Assembly: GCA_907163375.1 (NCBI GenBank)
Contig: CAJQUW010001629.1
Span: 168,783 to 232,782 of the forward strand
Source: Prostheceraeus crozeri
Lineage: Eukaryota; Platyhelminthes; Polycladida; Euryleptidae
Reading direction: 5' to 3'
Length of the DNA: 64,000 nt
The position numbers were made by a program, and so were the translations under genes. Every line of letters starts with the position of its first letter. Position 1 is the stretch's first letter. Shown piece after piece: positions 1 through 13,287 of this stretch. Under the pieces are notes generated by a model. It saw nothing but the letters and a program-made list of their open reading frames with translations, had not been told where the DNA came from and made no database searches.

Positions 1-3000
1 GGAGAAGCAACTCCTGTTCCTGTTCCGACACAAGATCTTGAAGATTCTCTTGAAGTTCCATCACCGTCACAGCATTCCACTCCGGCAGAAACTCCTGAGA
101 AGCGTCGTACTCCACAAGCTATTGAAGTTACGCAGCCACAGCATCCCACTCCAGTAACTACAGGAGAAGCAACTCCTGTTCCTGTTCCGACACAAGCTCT
201 TGAAGTTCCATCACCGTCACAGCATTCCACTCCGGCAGAAACTCCTGAGAAGCGTCGTACTCCACAAGCTATTGAAGTTACGCAGCCACAGGATTCCACT
301 CCAGTAACTACAGGAGAAGCAACTCCTGTTCCTGTTCCGACACAAGCTCTTGAAGATTCTCTTGAGGTTCCATCACCGTCACAGCATTCCACTCGGGCAG
401 AAACTCCTGAGAAGCGTCGTACTCCACAAGCTATTGAAGTTACGCAGCCACAGCATTCCACTCCAGTAACTACAGGAGAAGCAACTCCTGTTCCTGTTCC
501 GACACAAGCTCTTGAAGATTCTCTTGAAGTTCCATCACCGTCACAGCATTCCACTCCGGCAGAAACTCCTGAGAAGCGTCGTACTCCACAAGCTATTGAA
601 GTTACGCAGCCACAGCATTCCACTCCAGTAACTACAGGAGAAGCAACTCCTGTTCCTGTTCCGACACAAGCTCTTGAAGATTCTCTTGAAGTTCCATCAC
701 CGTCACAGCATTCCACTCCGGCAGAAACTCCTGAGAAGCGTCGTACTCCACAAGCTATTGAAGTTACGCAGCCACAGCATTCCACTCCAGTAACTACAGG
801 AGAAGCAACTCCTGTTCCTGTTCCGACACAAGCTCTTGAAGATTCTCTTGAAGTTCCATCACCGTCACAGCATTCCACTCGGGCAGAAACTCCTGAGAAG
901 CGTCGTACTCCACAAGCCATTGAAGTTACGCAGCCACAGCATTCCACTCCAGTAACTACAGGAGAAGCAACTCCTGTTCCTGTTCCGACACAAGCTCTTG
1001 AAGATTCTCTTGAAGTTCCATCACCGTCACAGCATTCCACTCGGGCAGAAACTCCTGAGAAGCGTCGTACTACACAAGCTATTGAAGTTACGCAGCCACA
1101 GCATCCCACTCCAGTAACTACAAGAGAAGCAACTCCTGTTCCTGTTCCGACACAAGCTCTTGAAGTTCCATCACCGTCACAGCATTCCACTCCGGCAGAA
1201 ACTCCTGAGAAGCGTCGTACTCCACAAGCTATTGAAGCTACGCAGACACAGCATTCCACTCCAGTAACTACAGGAGAAGCAACTCCTGTTCCTGTTCCGA
1301 CACAAGCTCTTGAAGTTCCATCACCGTCACAGCATTCCACTCCGGCAAAACTCCTGAGAAGCGTCGTACTCCACAAGCTATTGAAGTTACGCAGCCACAG
1401 CATTCCACTCCAGTAACTACAGGAGAAGCAACTCCTGTTCCTGTTCCGACACAAGCTCTTGAAGATTCTCTTGAAGTTCCATCACCGTCACAGCATTCCA
1501 GTCGGGCAGAAACTCCTGAGAAGCGTCGTACTCCACAAGCTATTGAAGTTACGCAGCCACAGCATTCCACTCCAGTAACTACAGGAGAAGCAACTCCTGT
1601 TCCTGTTCCGACACAAGCTCTTGAAGATTCTCTTGAAGTTCCATCACCGTCACAGCATTCCACTCCGGCAGAAACTCCTGAGAAGCGTCGTACTCCACAA
1701 GCCATTGAAGTTACGCAGCCACAGCATTCCACTCCAGTAACTACAGGAGAAGCAACTCCTGTTCCTGTTCCGACACAAGCTCTTGAAGATTCTCTTGAAG
1801 TTCCATCACCGTCACAGCATTCCACTCCGGCAGAAACTCCTGAGAAGCGTCGTACTCCACAAGCTATTGAAGTTACGCAGCCACAGCATTCCACTCCAGT
1901 AACTACAGGAGAAGCAACTCCTGTTCCTGTTCCGACACAAGCTCTTGAAGATTCTCTTGAAGTTCCATCACCGTCACAGCATTCCACTCGGGCAGAAACT
2001 CCTGAGAAGCGTCGTACTCCACAAGCTATTGAAGTTACGCAGCCACAGCATTCCACTCCAGTAACTACAGGAGAAGCAACTCCTGTTCCTGTTCCGACAC
2101 AAGCTCTTGAAGATTCTCTTGAAGTTCCATCACCGTCACAGCATTCCACTCCGGCAGAAACTCCTGAGAAGCGTCGTACTCCACAAGCTATTGAAGTTAC
2201 GCAGCCACAGCATTCCACTCCAGTAACTACAGGAGAAGCAACTCCTGTTCCTGTTCCGACACAAGCTCTTGAAGATTCTCTTGAAGTTCCATCACCGTCA
2301 CAGCATTCCACTCCGGCAGAAACTCCTGAGAAGCGTCGTACTCCACAAGCTATTGAAGTTACGCAGCCACAGCATTCCACTCCAGTAACTACAAGAGAAG
2401 CAACTCCTGTTCCTGTTCCGACAAAAGCTCTTGAAGATTCTCTTGAAGTTCCATCACCGTCACAGCACTCCACTCGGGCAGAAACTCCTGAGAAGCGTCG
2501 TACTCCACAAGCTATTGAAGTTACGCAGTCACAGCATTCCACTCCAGTAACTACAGGAGAAGCAACTCCTGTTCCTGTTCCGACACAAGCTCTTGAAGTT
2601 CCATCACCGTCACAGCATTCCACTCGGGCAGAAACTCCTGAGAAGCGTCGTACTCCACAAGCTATTGAAGTTACGCAGCCACAGCATTCCACTCCAGTAA
2701 CTACAGGAGAAGCAACTCCTGTTCCTGTTCCGACACAAGCTCTTGAAGATTCTCTTGAGGTTCCATCACCGTCACAGCATTCCACTCGGGCAGAAACTCC
2801 TGAGAAGCGTCGTACTCCACAAGCTATTGAAGTTACGCAGCCACAGCATTCCACTCCAGTAACTACAGGAGAAGCAACTCCTGTTCCTGTTCCGACACAA
2901 GCTCTTGAAGATTCTCTTGAAGTTCCATCACCGTCACAGCATTCCACTCCGGCAGAAACTCCTGAGAAGCGTCGTACTCCACAAGCTATTGAAGTTACGC

Positions 3001-6000
3001 AGCCACAGCATTCCACTCCAGTAACTACAGGAGAAGCAACTCCTGTTCCTGTTCCGACACAAGCTCTTGAAGATTCTCTTGAAGTTCCATCACCGTCACA
3101 GCATTCCACTCCGGCAAAACTCCTGAGAAGCGTCGTACTCCACAAGCTATTGAAGTTACGCAGCCACAGCATTCCACTCCAGTAACTACAGGAGAAGCAA
3201 CTCCTGTTCCTGTTCCGACACAAGCTCTTGAAGTTCCATCACCGTCACAGCATTCCAGTCGGGCAGAAACTCCTGAGAAGCGTCGTACTCCACAAGCTAT
3301 TGAAGTTACGCAACCACAGCATTCCACTCCAGTAACTACAGGAGAAGCAACTCCTGTTCCTGTTCCGACACAAGCTCTTGAAGATTCTCTTGAAGTTCCA
3401 TCACCGTCACAGCATTCCACTCCGGCAGAAACTCCTGAGAAGCGTCGTACTCCACAAGCTATTGAAGTTACGCAGTCACAGCATTCCACTCCAGTAACTA
3501 CAGGAGAAGCAACTCCTGTTCCTGTTCCGACACAAGCTCTTGAAGATTCTCTTGAAGTTCCATCACCGTCACAGCATTCCACTCCGGCAGAAACTCCTGA
3601 GAAGCGTCGTACTCCACAAGCTATTGAAGTTAGGCAGCCACAGCATCCCACTCCAGTAACTACAGGAGAAGCAACTCCTGTTCCTGTTCCGACACAAGCT
3701 CTTGAAGATTCTCTTGAAGTTCCATCACCGTCACAGCATTCCACTCCGGCAGAAACTCCTGAGAAGCGTCGTACTCCACAAGCTATTGAAGTTACGCAGC
3801 CACAGCATTCCACTCCAGTAACTACAGGAGAAGCAACTCCTGTTCCTGTTCCGACAAAAGCTCTTGAAGATTCTCTTGAAGTTCCATCACCGTCACAGCA
3901 TTCCAGTCGGGCAGAAACTCCTGAGAAGCGTCGTACTCCACAAGCTATTGAAGTTACGCAGCCACAGCATTCCACTCCAGTAACTACAGGAGAAGCAACT
4001 CCTGTTCCTGTTCCGACACAAGATCTTGAAGATTCTCTTGAAGTTCCATCACCGTCACAGCATTCCACTCGGGCAGAAACTCCTGAGAAGCGTCGTACTC
4101 CACAAGCCATTGAAGTTACGCAGCCACAGCATTCCACTCCAGTAACTACAGGAGAAGCAACTCCTGTTCCTGTTCCGACACAAGCTCTTGAAGATTCTCT
4201 TGAAGTTCCATCACCGTCACAGCATTCCACTCCGGCAGAAACTCCTGAGAAGCGTCGTACTCCACAAGCTATTGAAGTTACGCAGCCACAGCATCCCACT
4301 CCAGTAACTACAGGAGAAGCAACTCCTGTTCCTGTTCCGACACAAGCTCTTGAAGTTCCATCACCGTCACAGCATTCCACTCCGGCAGAAACTCCTGAGA
4401 AGCGTCGTACTCCACAAGCTATTGAAGCTACGCAGACACAGCATTCCACTCCAGTAACTACAGGAGAAGCAACTCCTGTTCCTGTTCCGACACAAGCTCT
4501 TGAAGTTCCATCACCGTCACAGCATTCCACTCCGGCAAAACTCCTGAGAAGCGTCGTACTCCACAAGCTATTGAAGTTACGCAACCACAGCATTCCACTC
4601 CAGTAACTACAGGAGAAGCAACTCCTGTTCCTGTTCCGACACAAGCTCTTGAAGATTCTCTTAAAGTTCCATCACCGTCACAGCATTCCAGTCGGGCAGA
4701 AACTCCTGAGAAGCGTCGTACTCCACAAGCTATTGAAGTTACGCAACCACAGCATTCCACTCCAGTAACTACAGGAGAAGCAACTCCTGTTCCTGTTCCG
4801 ACACAAGCTCTTGAAGATTCTCTTGAAGTTCCATCACCGTCACAGCATTCCACTCCGGCAGAAACTCCTGAGAAGCGTCGTACTCCACAAGCCATTGAAG
4901 TTACGCAGCCACAGCATTCCACTCCAGTAACTACAGGAGAAGCAACTCCTGTTCCTGTTCCGACACAAGCTCTTGAAGATTCTCTTGAAGTTCCATCACC
5001 GTCACAGCATTCCACTCCGGCAGAAACTCCTGAGAAGCGTCGTACTCCACAAGCTATTGAAGTTAGGCAGCCACAGCATTCCACTCCAGTAACTACAGGA
5101 GAAGCAACTCCTGTTCCTGTTCCGACACAAGCTCTTGAAGATTCTCTTGAAGTTCCATCACCGTCACAGCATTCCACTCGGGCAGAAACTCCTGAGAAGC
5201 GTCGTACTCCACAAGCTATTGAAGTTACGCAGCCACAGCATTCCACTCCAGTAACTACAGGAGAAGCAACTCCTGTTCCTGTTCCGACACAAGCTCTTGA
5301 AGATTCTCTTGAAGTTCCATCACCGTCACAGCATTCCACTCCGGCAGAAACTCCTGAGAAGCGTCGTACTCCACAAGCTATTGAAGTTACGCAGCCACAG
5401 CATTCCACTCCAGTAACTACAGGAGAAGCAACTCCTGTTCCTGTTCCGACACAAGCTCTTGAAGATTCTCTTGAAGTTCCATCACCGTCACAGCATTCCA
5501 CTCCGGCAGAAACTCCTGAGAAGCGTCGTACTCCACAAGCTATTGAAGTTACGCAGCCACAGCATTCCACTCCAGTAACTACAAGAGAAGCAACTCCTGT
5601 TCCTGTTCCGACAAAAGCTCTTGAAGATTCTCTTGAAGTTCCATCACCGTCACAGCACTCCACTCGGGCAGAAACTCCTGAGAAGCGTCGTACTCCACAA
5701 GCTATTGAAGTTACGCAGTCACAGCATTCCACTCCAGTAACTACAGGAGAAGCAACTCCTGTTCCTGTTCCGACACAAGCTCTTGAAGTTCCATCACCGT
5801 CACAGCATTCCACTCGGGCAGAAACTCCTGAGAAGCGTCGTACTCCACAAGCTATTGAAGTTACGCAGCCACAGCATTCCACTCCAGTAACTACAGGAGA
5901 AGCAACTCCTGTTCCTGTTCCGACACAAGCTCTTGAAGATTCTCTTGAGGTTCCATCACCGTCACAGCATTCCACTCGGGCAGAAACTCCTGAGAAGCGT

Positions 6001-9000
6001 CGTACTCCACAAGCTATTGAAGTTACGCAGCCACAGCATTCCACTCCAGTAACTACAGGAGAAGCAACTCCTGTTCCTGTTCCGACACAAGCTCTTGAAG
6101 ATTCTCTTGAAGTTCCATCACCGTCACAGCATTCCACTCCGGCAGAAACTCCTGAGAAGCGTCGTACTCCACAAGCTATTGAAGTTACGCAGCCACAGCA
6201 TTCCACTCCAGTAACTACAGGAGAAGCAACTCCTGTTCCTGTTCCGACACAAGCTCTTGAAGTTCCATCACCGTCACAGCATTCCACTCCGGCAAAACTC
6301 CTGAGAAGCGTCGTACTCCACAAGCTATTGAAGTTACGCAGCCACAGCATTCCACTCCAGTAACTACAGGAGAAGCAACTCCTGTTCCTGTTCCGACACA
6401 AGCTCTTGAAGATTCTCTTGAAGTTCCATCACCGTCACAGCATTCCAGTCGGGCAGAAACTCCTGAGAAGCGTCGTACTCCACAAGCTATTGAAGTTACG
6501 CAACCACAGCATTCCACTCCAGTAACTACAGGAGAAGCAACTCCTGTTCCTGTTCCGACACAAGCTCTTGAAGATTCTCTTGAAGTTCCATCACCGTCAC
6601 AGCATTCCACTCCGGCAGAAACTCCTGAGAAGCGTCGTACTCCACAAGCCATTGAAGTTACGCAGCCACAGCATTCCACTCCAGTAACTACAGGAGAAGC
6701 AACTCCTGTTCCTGTTCCGACACAAGCTCTTGAAGATTCTCTTGAAGTTCCATCACCGTCACAGCATTCCACTCCGGCAGAAACTCCTGAGAAGCGTCGT
6801 ACTCCACAAGCTATTGAAGTTAGGCAGCCACAGCATCCCACTCCAGTAACTACAGGAGAAGCAACTCCTGTTCCTGTTCCGACACAAGCTCTTGAAGATT
6901 CTCTTGAAGTTCCATCACCGTCACAGCATTCCACTCCGGCAGAAACTCCTGAGAAGCGTCGTACTCCACAAGCTATTGAAGTTACGCAGCCACAGCATTC
7001 CACTCCAGTAACTACAAGAGAAGCAACTCCTGTTCCTGTTCCGACAAAAGCTCTTGAAGATTCTCTTGAAGTTCCATCACCGTCACAGCACTCCACTCGG
7101 GCAGAAACTCCTCAGAAACGTCGTACTCCACAAGCTATTGAAGTTACGCAGCCACAGCATTCCACTCCAGTAACTACAGGAGAAGCAACTCCTGTTCCTG
7201 TTCCGACACAAGATCTTGAAGATTCTCTTGAAGTTCCATCACCGTCACAGCATTCCACTCGGGCAGAAACTCCTGAGAAGCATCGTACTCCACAAGCTCT
7301 TGAAGATTCTCTTGAAGTTCCATCACCGTCACAGCATTCCACTCCGGCAGAAACTCCTGAGAAGCGTCGTACTCCACAAGCTATTGAAGTTACGCAGCCA
7401 CAGCATGCCACTCAGTAACTACAGGAGAAGCAACTCCTGTTCCTGTTCCGACACAAGCTCTTGAAGGTTCTCTTGAAGTTCCATCACCGTCACAGCATCC
7501 CACTCCAGTAACTACAGGAGAAGCAACTCCTGTTCCTGTTCCGACACAAGCTCTTGAAGATTCTCTTGAAGTTCCATCACCGTCACAGCATTCCACTCGG
7601 GCAGAAACTCCTGAGAAGCGTCGTACTCCACAAGCTATTGAAGTTACGCAGCCACAGCATTCCACTCCAGTAACTACAGGAGAAGCAACTCCTGTTCCTG
7701 TTCCGACACAAGCTCTTGAAGATTCTCTTGAAGTTCCATCACCGTCACAGCATTCCACTCCGGCAGAAACTCCTGAGAAGCGTCGTACTCCACAAGCTAT
7801 TGAAGTTACGCAGCCACAGCATTCCACTCCAGTAACTACAGGAGAAGCAACTCCTGTTCCTGTTCCGACACAAGCTCTTGAAGATTCTCTTGAAGTTCCA
7901 TCACCGTCACAGCATTCCACTCCGGCAGAAACTCCTGAGAAGCGTCGTACTCCACAAGCTATTGAAGTTACGCAGCCACAGCATTCCACTCCAGTAACTA
8001 CAAGAGAAGCAACTCCTGTTCCTGTTCCGACAAAAGCTCTTGAAGATTCTCTTGAAGTTCCATCACCGTCACAGCACTCCACTCGGGCAGAAACTCCTGA
8101 GAAGCGTCGTACTCCACAAGCTATTGAAGTTACGCAGTCACAGCATTCCACTCCAGTAACTACAGGAGAAGCAACTCCTGTTCCTGTTCCGACACAAGCT
8201 CTTGAAGTTCCATCACCGTCACAGCATTCCACTCGGGCAGAAACTCCTGAGAAGCGTCGTACTCCACAAGCTATTGAAGTTACGCAGCCACAGCATTCCA
8301 CTCCAGTAACTACAGGAGAAGCAACTCCTGTTCCTGTTCCGACACAAGCTCTTGAAGATTCTCTTGAGGTTCCATCACCGTCACAGCATTCCACTCGGGC
8401 AGAAACTCCTGAGAAGCGTCGTACTCCACAAGCTATTGAAGTTACGCAGCCACAGCATTCCACTCCAGTAACTACAGGAGAAGCAACTCCTGTTCCTGTT
8501 CCGACACAAGCTCTTGAAGATTCTCTTGAAGTTCCATCACCGTCACAGCATTCCACTCCGGCAGAAACTCCTGAGAAGCGTCGTACTCCACAAGCTATTG
8601 AAGTTACGCAGCCACAGCATTCCACTCCAGTAACTACAGGAGAAGCAACTCCTGTTCCTGTTCCGACACAAGCTCTTGAAGTTCCATCACCGTCACAGCA
8701 TTCCACTCCGGCAAAACTCCTGAGAAGCGTCGTACTCCACAAGCTATTGAAGTTACGCAGCCACAGCATTCCACTCCAGTAACTACAGGAGAAGCAACTC
8801 CTGTTCCTGTTCCGACACAAGCTCTTGAAGATTCTCTTGAAGTTCCATCACCGTCACAGCATTCCAGTCGGGCAGAAACTCCTGAGAAGCGTCGTACTCC
8901 ACAAGCTATTGAAGTTACGCAACCACAGCATTCCACTCCAGTAACTACAGGAGAAGCAACTCCTGTTCCTGTTCCGACACAAGCTCTTGAAGATTCTCTT

Positions 9001-11978
9001 GAAGTTCCATCACCGTCACAGCATTCCACTCCGGCAGAAACTCCTGAGAAGCGTCGTACTCCACAAGCCATTGAAGTTACGCAGCCACAGCATTCCACTC
9101 CAGTAACTACAGGAGAAGCAACTCCTGTTCCTGTTCCGACACAAGCTCTTGAAGATTCTCTTGAAGTTCCATCACCGTCACAGCATTCCACTCCGGCAGA
9201 AACTCCTGAGAAGCGTCGTACTCCACAAGCTATTGAAGTTAGGCAGCCACAGCATCCCACTCCAGTAACTACAGGAGAAGCAACTCCTGTTCCTGTTCCG
9301 ACACAAGCTCTTGAAGATTCTCTTGAAGTTCCATCACCGTCACAGCATTCCACTCCGGCAGAAACTCCTGAGAAGCGTCGTACTCCACAAGCTATTGAAG
9401 TTACGCAGCCACAGCATTCCACTCCAGTAACTACAAGAGAAGCAACTCCTGTTCCTGTTCCGACAAAAGCTCTTGAAGATTCTCTTGAAGTTCCATCACC
9501 GTCACAGCACTCCACTCGGGCAGAAACTCCTCAGAAACGTCGTACTCCACAAGCTATTGAAGTTACGCAGCCACAGCATTCCACTCCAGTAACTACAGGA
9601 GAAGCAACTCCTGTTCCTGTTCCGACACAAGATCTTGAAGATTCTCTTGAAGTTCCATCACCGTCACAGCATTCCACTCGGGCAGAAACTCCTGAGAAGC
9701 ATCGTACTCCACAAGCTCTTGAAGATTCTCTTGAAGTTCCATCACCGTCACAGCATTCCACTCCGGCAGAAACTCCTGAGAAGCGTCGTACTCCACAAGC
9801 TATTGAAGTTACGCAGCCACAGCATTCCACTCCAGTAACTACAGGAGAAGCAACTCCTGTTCCTGTTCCGACACAAGCTCTTGAAGGTTCTCTTGAAGTT
9901 CCATCACCGTCACAGCATCCCACTCCAGTAACTACAGGAGAAGCAACTCCTGTTCCTGTTCCGACACAAGCTCTTGAAGATTCTCTTGAAGTTCCATCAC
10001 CGTCACAGCACTCCACTCGGGCAGAAACTCCTGAGAAGCGTCGTACTCCACAAGCTATTGAAGTTACGCAGCCACAGCATTCCACTCCAGTAACTACAGG
10101 AGAAGCAACTCCTGTTCCTGTTCCGACACAAGATCTTGAAGATTCTCTTGAAGTTCCATCACCGTCACAGCATTCCACTCGGGCAGAAACTCCTGAGAAG
10201 CGTCGTACTCCACAAGCTATTGAAGTTACGCAGCCACAGCATTCCACTCCAGTAACTACAGAAGAAGCAACTCCTGTTCCTGTTCCGACACAAGCTCTTG
10301 AAGATTCTCTTGAAGTTCCATCACCGTCACAGCATTCCACTCGGCAGAAACTCCTGAGAAGCGTCGTACTCCTCAAGCTATTGAAGTTACGCAGCCACAG
10401 CATTCCACTCCAGTAACTACAGGAGAAGCAACTCCTGTTCCTGCTCCGACACAAGCTCTTGAAGATTCTCTTGAAGTTCCATCACCGTCACAGCATTCCA
10501 CTCGGGCAGAAACTCCTGAGAAGCGTCGTACTCCACAAGCTATTGAAGTTACGCAGCCACAGCATTCCACTCCAGTAACTACAGGAGAAGCAACTCCTGT
10601 TCCTGTTCCGACACAAGCTCTTGAAGATTCTCTTGAAGTTCCATCACCGTCACAGCACTCCACTCGGGCAGAAACTCTGAGAAGCGTCGTACTCCACAAG
10701 CTATTGAAGTTACGCAGCCACAGCATCCCACTCCAGTAACTACAGGAGAAGCAACTCCTGTTCCTGTTCCGACACAAGCTCTTGAAGATTCTCTTGAAGT
10801 TCCATCACCGTCAGAGCATTCCACTCCGGCAGAAACTCCTGAGAAGCGTCGTACTCCACAAGCTATTGAAGTTACGCAACCACAGCATTCCACTCCAGTA
10901 ACTACAGGAGAAGCAACTCCTGTTCCTGTTCCGACACAAGCTCTTGAAGATTTTCTTGAAGTTCCATCACCGTCACAGCATTCCACTCCGGCAGAAACTC
11001 CTGAGAAGCGTCGTACTCCACAAGCTATTGAAGTTACGCAGTCACAGCATTCCACTCCAGTAACTACAGGAGAAGCAACTCCTGTTCCTGTTCCGACACA
11101 AGCTCTTGAAGATTCTCTTGAAGTTCCATCATCGTCACAGTATTCCACTCCGGCAGAAACTCCTGAGAAGCGTCGTACTCCACAAGCTATTGAAGTTACG
11201 CAGCCACAGCATTCCACTCCAGTAACTACAGGAGAAGCAACTCCTGTTCCTGTTCCGACACAAGCTCTTGAAGATTCTCTTGAAGTTCCATCACCGTCAC
11301 AGCATTCCACTCCGGCAGAAACTCCTGAGAAGCGTCGTACTCCACAAGCTATTGAAGTTACGCAGCCACAGCATTCCACTCCAGTAACTACAGGAGAAGC
11401 AACTCCTGTTCCTGTTCCGACACAAGCTCTTGAAGATTCTCTTGAAGTTCCATCACCGTCACAGCATTCCACTCCGGCAGAAACTCCTGAGAAGCGTCGT
11501 ACTCCACAAGCTATTGAAGTTACGCAGCCACAGCATTCCACTCCAGTAACTACAGGAGAAGCAACTCCTGTTCCTGTTCCGACACAAGATCTTGAAGATT
11601 CTCTTGAAGTTCCATCACCGTCACAGCATTCCACTCGGGCAGAAACTCCTGAGAAGCGTCGTACTCCACAAGCTATTGAAGTTACGCAGCCACAGCATTC
11701 CACTCCAGTAACTACAGGAGAAGCAACTCCTGTTCCTGCTCCGACACAAGCTCTTGAAGATTCTCTTGAAGTTCCATCACCGTCACAGCATTCCACTCCG
11801 GCAGAAACTCCTGAGAAGCGTCGTACTCCACAAGCTATTGAAGTTACGCAGCCACAGCATTCCACTCCAGTAACTACAGGAGAAGCAACTCCTGTTCCTG
11901 TTCCGACACAAGCTCTTGAAGATTCTCTTGAAGTTCCATCACCGTCACAGCATTCCACTCCGGCAGAAACTCCTGAGA
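1..11978 (+). repeat. Tandem array of about 74 units of 162 or 150 bp with higher-order structure
   Basis: Units start with ggagaagcaactcct and follow each other at 162 bp, or 150 bp where gattctcttgaa is missing. Recurrent single-base variants (ccg/cgg before gcagaaac, acaagct/acaagat, cagcca/cagtca, acaggag/acaagag) mark unit types. Their order repeats in blocks: the unit with the ggcaaaactc deletion recurs at 1344, 3113, 4534, 6291 and 8710. A block of about 2.4 kb (about 5085-7500) is repeated almost exactly 2419 bp downstream (about 7504-9920). This is the expected result of repeated unequal exchange of multi-unit blocks. Confidence 0.93.
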
Positions 11979-12100
11979 AGACAGGAACCAGTACGCCAGA
12001 ACCGTCGCAACATTCCATTCAGTCAGAAACTCCGGTACAATTTCCAGTAACCGGTATGCATCCGTCTCCAGTACAGGCAGCCAAGATTCACGTTTATCAA
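1..12100 (+). CDS. Giant Pro/Thr/Ser/Glu-rich repeat exon of an unrecognised host gene (partial, frame broken)
   Basis: The plus-strand frame opening at base 1 reads a 54-residue unit that begins GEATPVPVPTQALEDSLEVP and ends QPQHSTPVTT. It has no Cys, is rich in P, T, S, E and Q, and carries one basic EKRR patch per unit; a 50-residue form lacks EDSL. Such composition suggests a disordered or mucin-like stalk, but I recognise no family. After the last unit the frame runs on through unique sequence (TGTSTPEPSQHS...KIHVYQ) to a consensus donor GTAAGT at 12101, and the next exon has similar composition in matching phase. Single-base losses near 1347, 3116, 4537, 6294, 7413, 8713, 10343 and 10677 shift the frame into early TAA stops. 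Eight losses predict exactly the frame seen at the donor. Either this allele is a pseudogene, the losses are assembly errors, or splicing avoids them. The 5' end lies outside the window. Confidence 0.55.
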
Positions 12101-12676
12101 GTAAGTTACATCTTCAGCGATCCTCTATTATTTTTAATGAATAAGTATTTGTATATTATCCTATATTATTCAAAACTGTTGAATTTTCAACATTAATATT
12201 AGATATTCATGTGTAATTCATATAGTGTAATGGTGTAATGTGTAATAATGTGTAATTCTATAAAATATTATATATCTACTTGTCAATGGATAGAAACTTA
12301 TTATCTTGAATTTTCAAGGTCATTACTAGATATTTAGTTTAAATATTGAATATTTAACTGTTGAATATTTAACTGTTGAATTTTCAACATTAATATTAGA
12401 TATTCATTTTTTCAATACTTTCAATATTATTATTGTAAAATTATTTAGGGCCCCTTTGATTTGTCGTTGAATTTTTTTCGTTGAAGTTTTATTGAATTTT
12501 CAATAATGTAATTGAATTTTCAAGACTATAATTGACTGTTACATTATCAATAATAGATAATCATGAATTGATAGTATGTATATCAATATGGCCCCTTTGA
12601 ATTGTCGTTGAATTTTTGAAGTTTTAATAATCCTCCATTATTTTTAATGAATAATTATTTGTATATTTCATTACAG
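12101..12676 (+). other. Intron between the two repeat exons
   Basis: It starts with GTAAGT and ends with ATTTCATTACAG; phase 0 on both sides. It is very AT-rich and built of internal duplications: the stretch at 12121-12157 recurs at 12631-12667 just before the acceptor, the stretch around gttgaattttcaacattaat at about 12177 recurs at about 12373, and the stretch around ggcccctttga at about 12449 recurs at about 12590. No gene is seen inside. Confidence 0.6.
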
Positions 12677-12894
12677 GCAGTTCCACCACCGTCAGAGCAT
12701 CATCCGTCTCCTCAAAGCCAGTCTTCAGAATACACAAGTGACGAAGAACGTTCGCATCATCTGCATCCTCAAAGCCAGTCTTCAGAATACACAAGTGACG
12801 AAGAACGTTCGCATCATCCGTCTCCTCAAAGCCAGTCTTCAGAATACACAAGTGACGAAGAAGAATGTGAAAGTGGAGAAGAGAATGCGGACTC
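12677..12894 (+). CDS. Second repeat exon, Ser/Glu/His-rich, three 57-bp units
   Basis: The exon opens after ATTACAG with AVPPPSEHHPSP, in phase 0 with the upstream exon. It holds three 19-residue units (HHPSPQSQSSEYTSDEERS; the second reads HHLH) starting at 12698, 12755 and 12812, then an acidic tail (EEECESGEENAD). SSEYTSDEE is a plausible casein-kinase-2 target, which is inference only. The end is ambiguous: the same bases form a donor (C|GTAAGT at 12895) and an in-frame TAA stop at 12896-12898. If the stop is used, this is the last coding exon. Function unknown. Confidence 0.55.
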
Positions 12895-13287
12895 GTAAGT
12901 CCAATTATATATTATCTTGATTTTTCTGTGTAATTAATCTGTATTAAAAAATGGTATTTCTTAGTTGAAGATTAAGTCCAATTATATATTATTATTAATG
13001 ACGATTAATGATGTTCAATGACTTCATGTCATGATTAACGATTCCAATGACTACATGATTTCAATGCATGTTTTAATGTTTAAACTAGTTGATTTTTCTG
13101 TGTAATTTATCACCCAGTAATATGAATATTCCATACTGATTTTAATTTACGGATTAATTTAAGAAGGTGGAAAATTAAAAAATGGTATTTCTTAGTTGAA
13201 GAGAAAATTTAATGTACGACGTTTGATGTATGATGTTTATGGTGTATTAATGATGTTCAATGACTTCATGTCATTATTAACGATTAG
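12895..13287. repeat. Non-coding stretch with a diverged direct duplication
   Basis: Segments around 12946-13042 and 13177-13285 share aaaaaatggtatttcttagt and the motif around atgttcaatgacttcatgtc, so this is a short-range duplication about 230 bp apart. No gene is seen. The second copy is cut at about 13287, where a LINE reading frame begins. Confidence 0.55.

Noticed and set aside
1-11978. CRISPR-like array
   Set aside because: The units are contiguous 162/150-bp coding-like repeats without unique spacers, in an animal genome.
1268-12018. Long minus-strand Cys/Gly-rich reading frames (up to 651 residues) across the tandem array
   Set aside because: Units of 162 and 150 bp are multiples of three, so several frames stay open together. 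The plus-strand frame has coherent PTSE composition and leaves through a consensus donor into a matching exon, while the minus frames start and stop at the one-base deletions.
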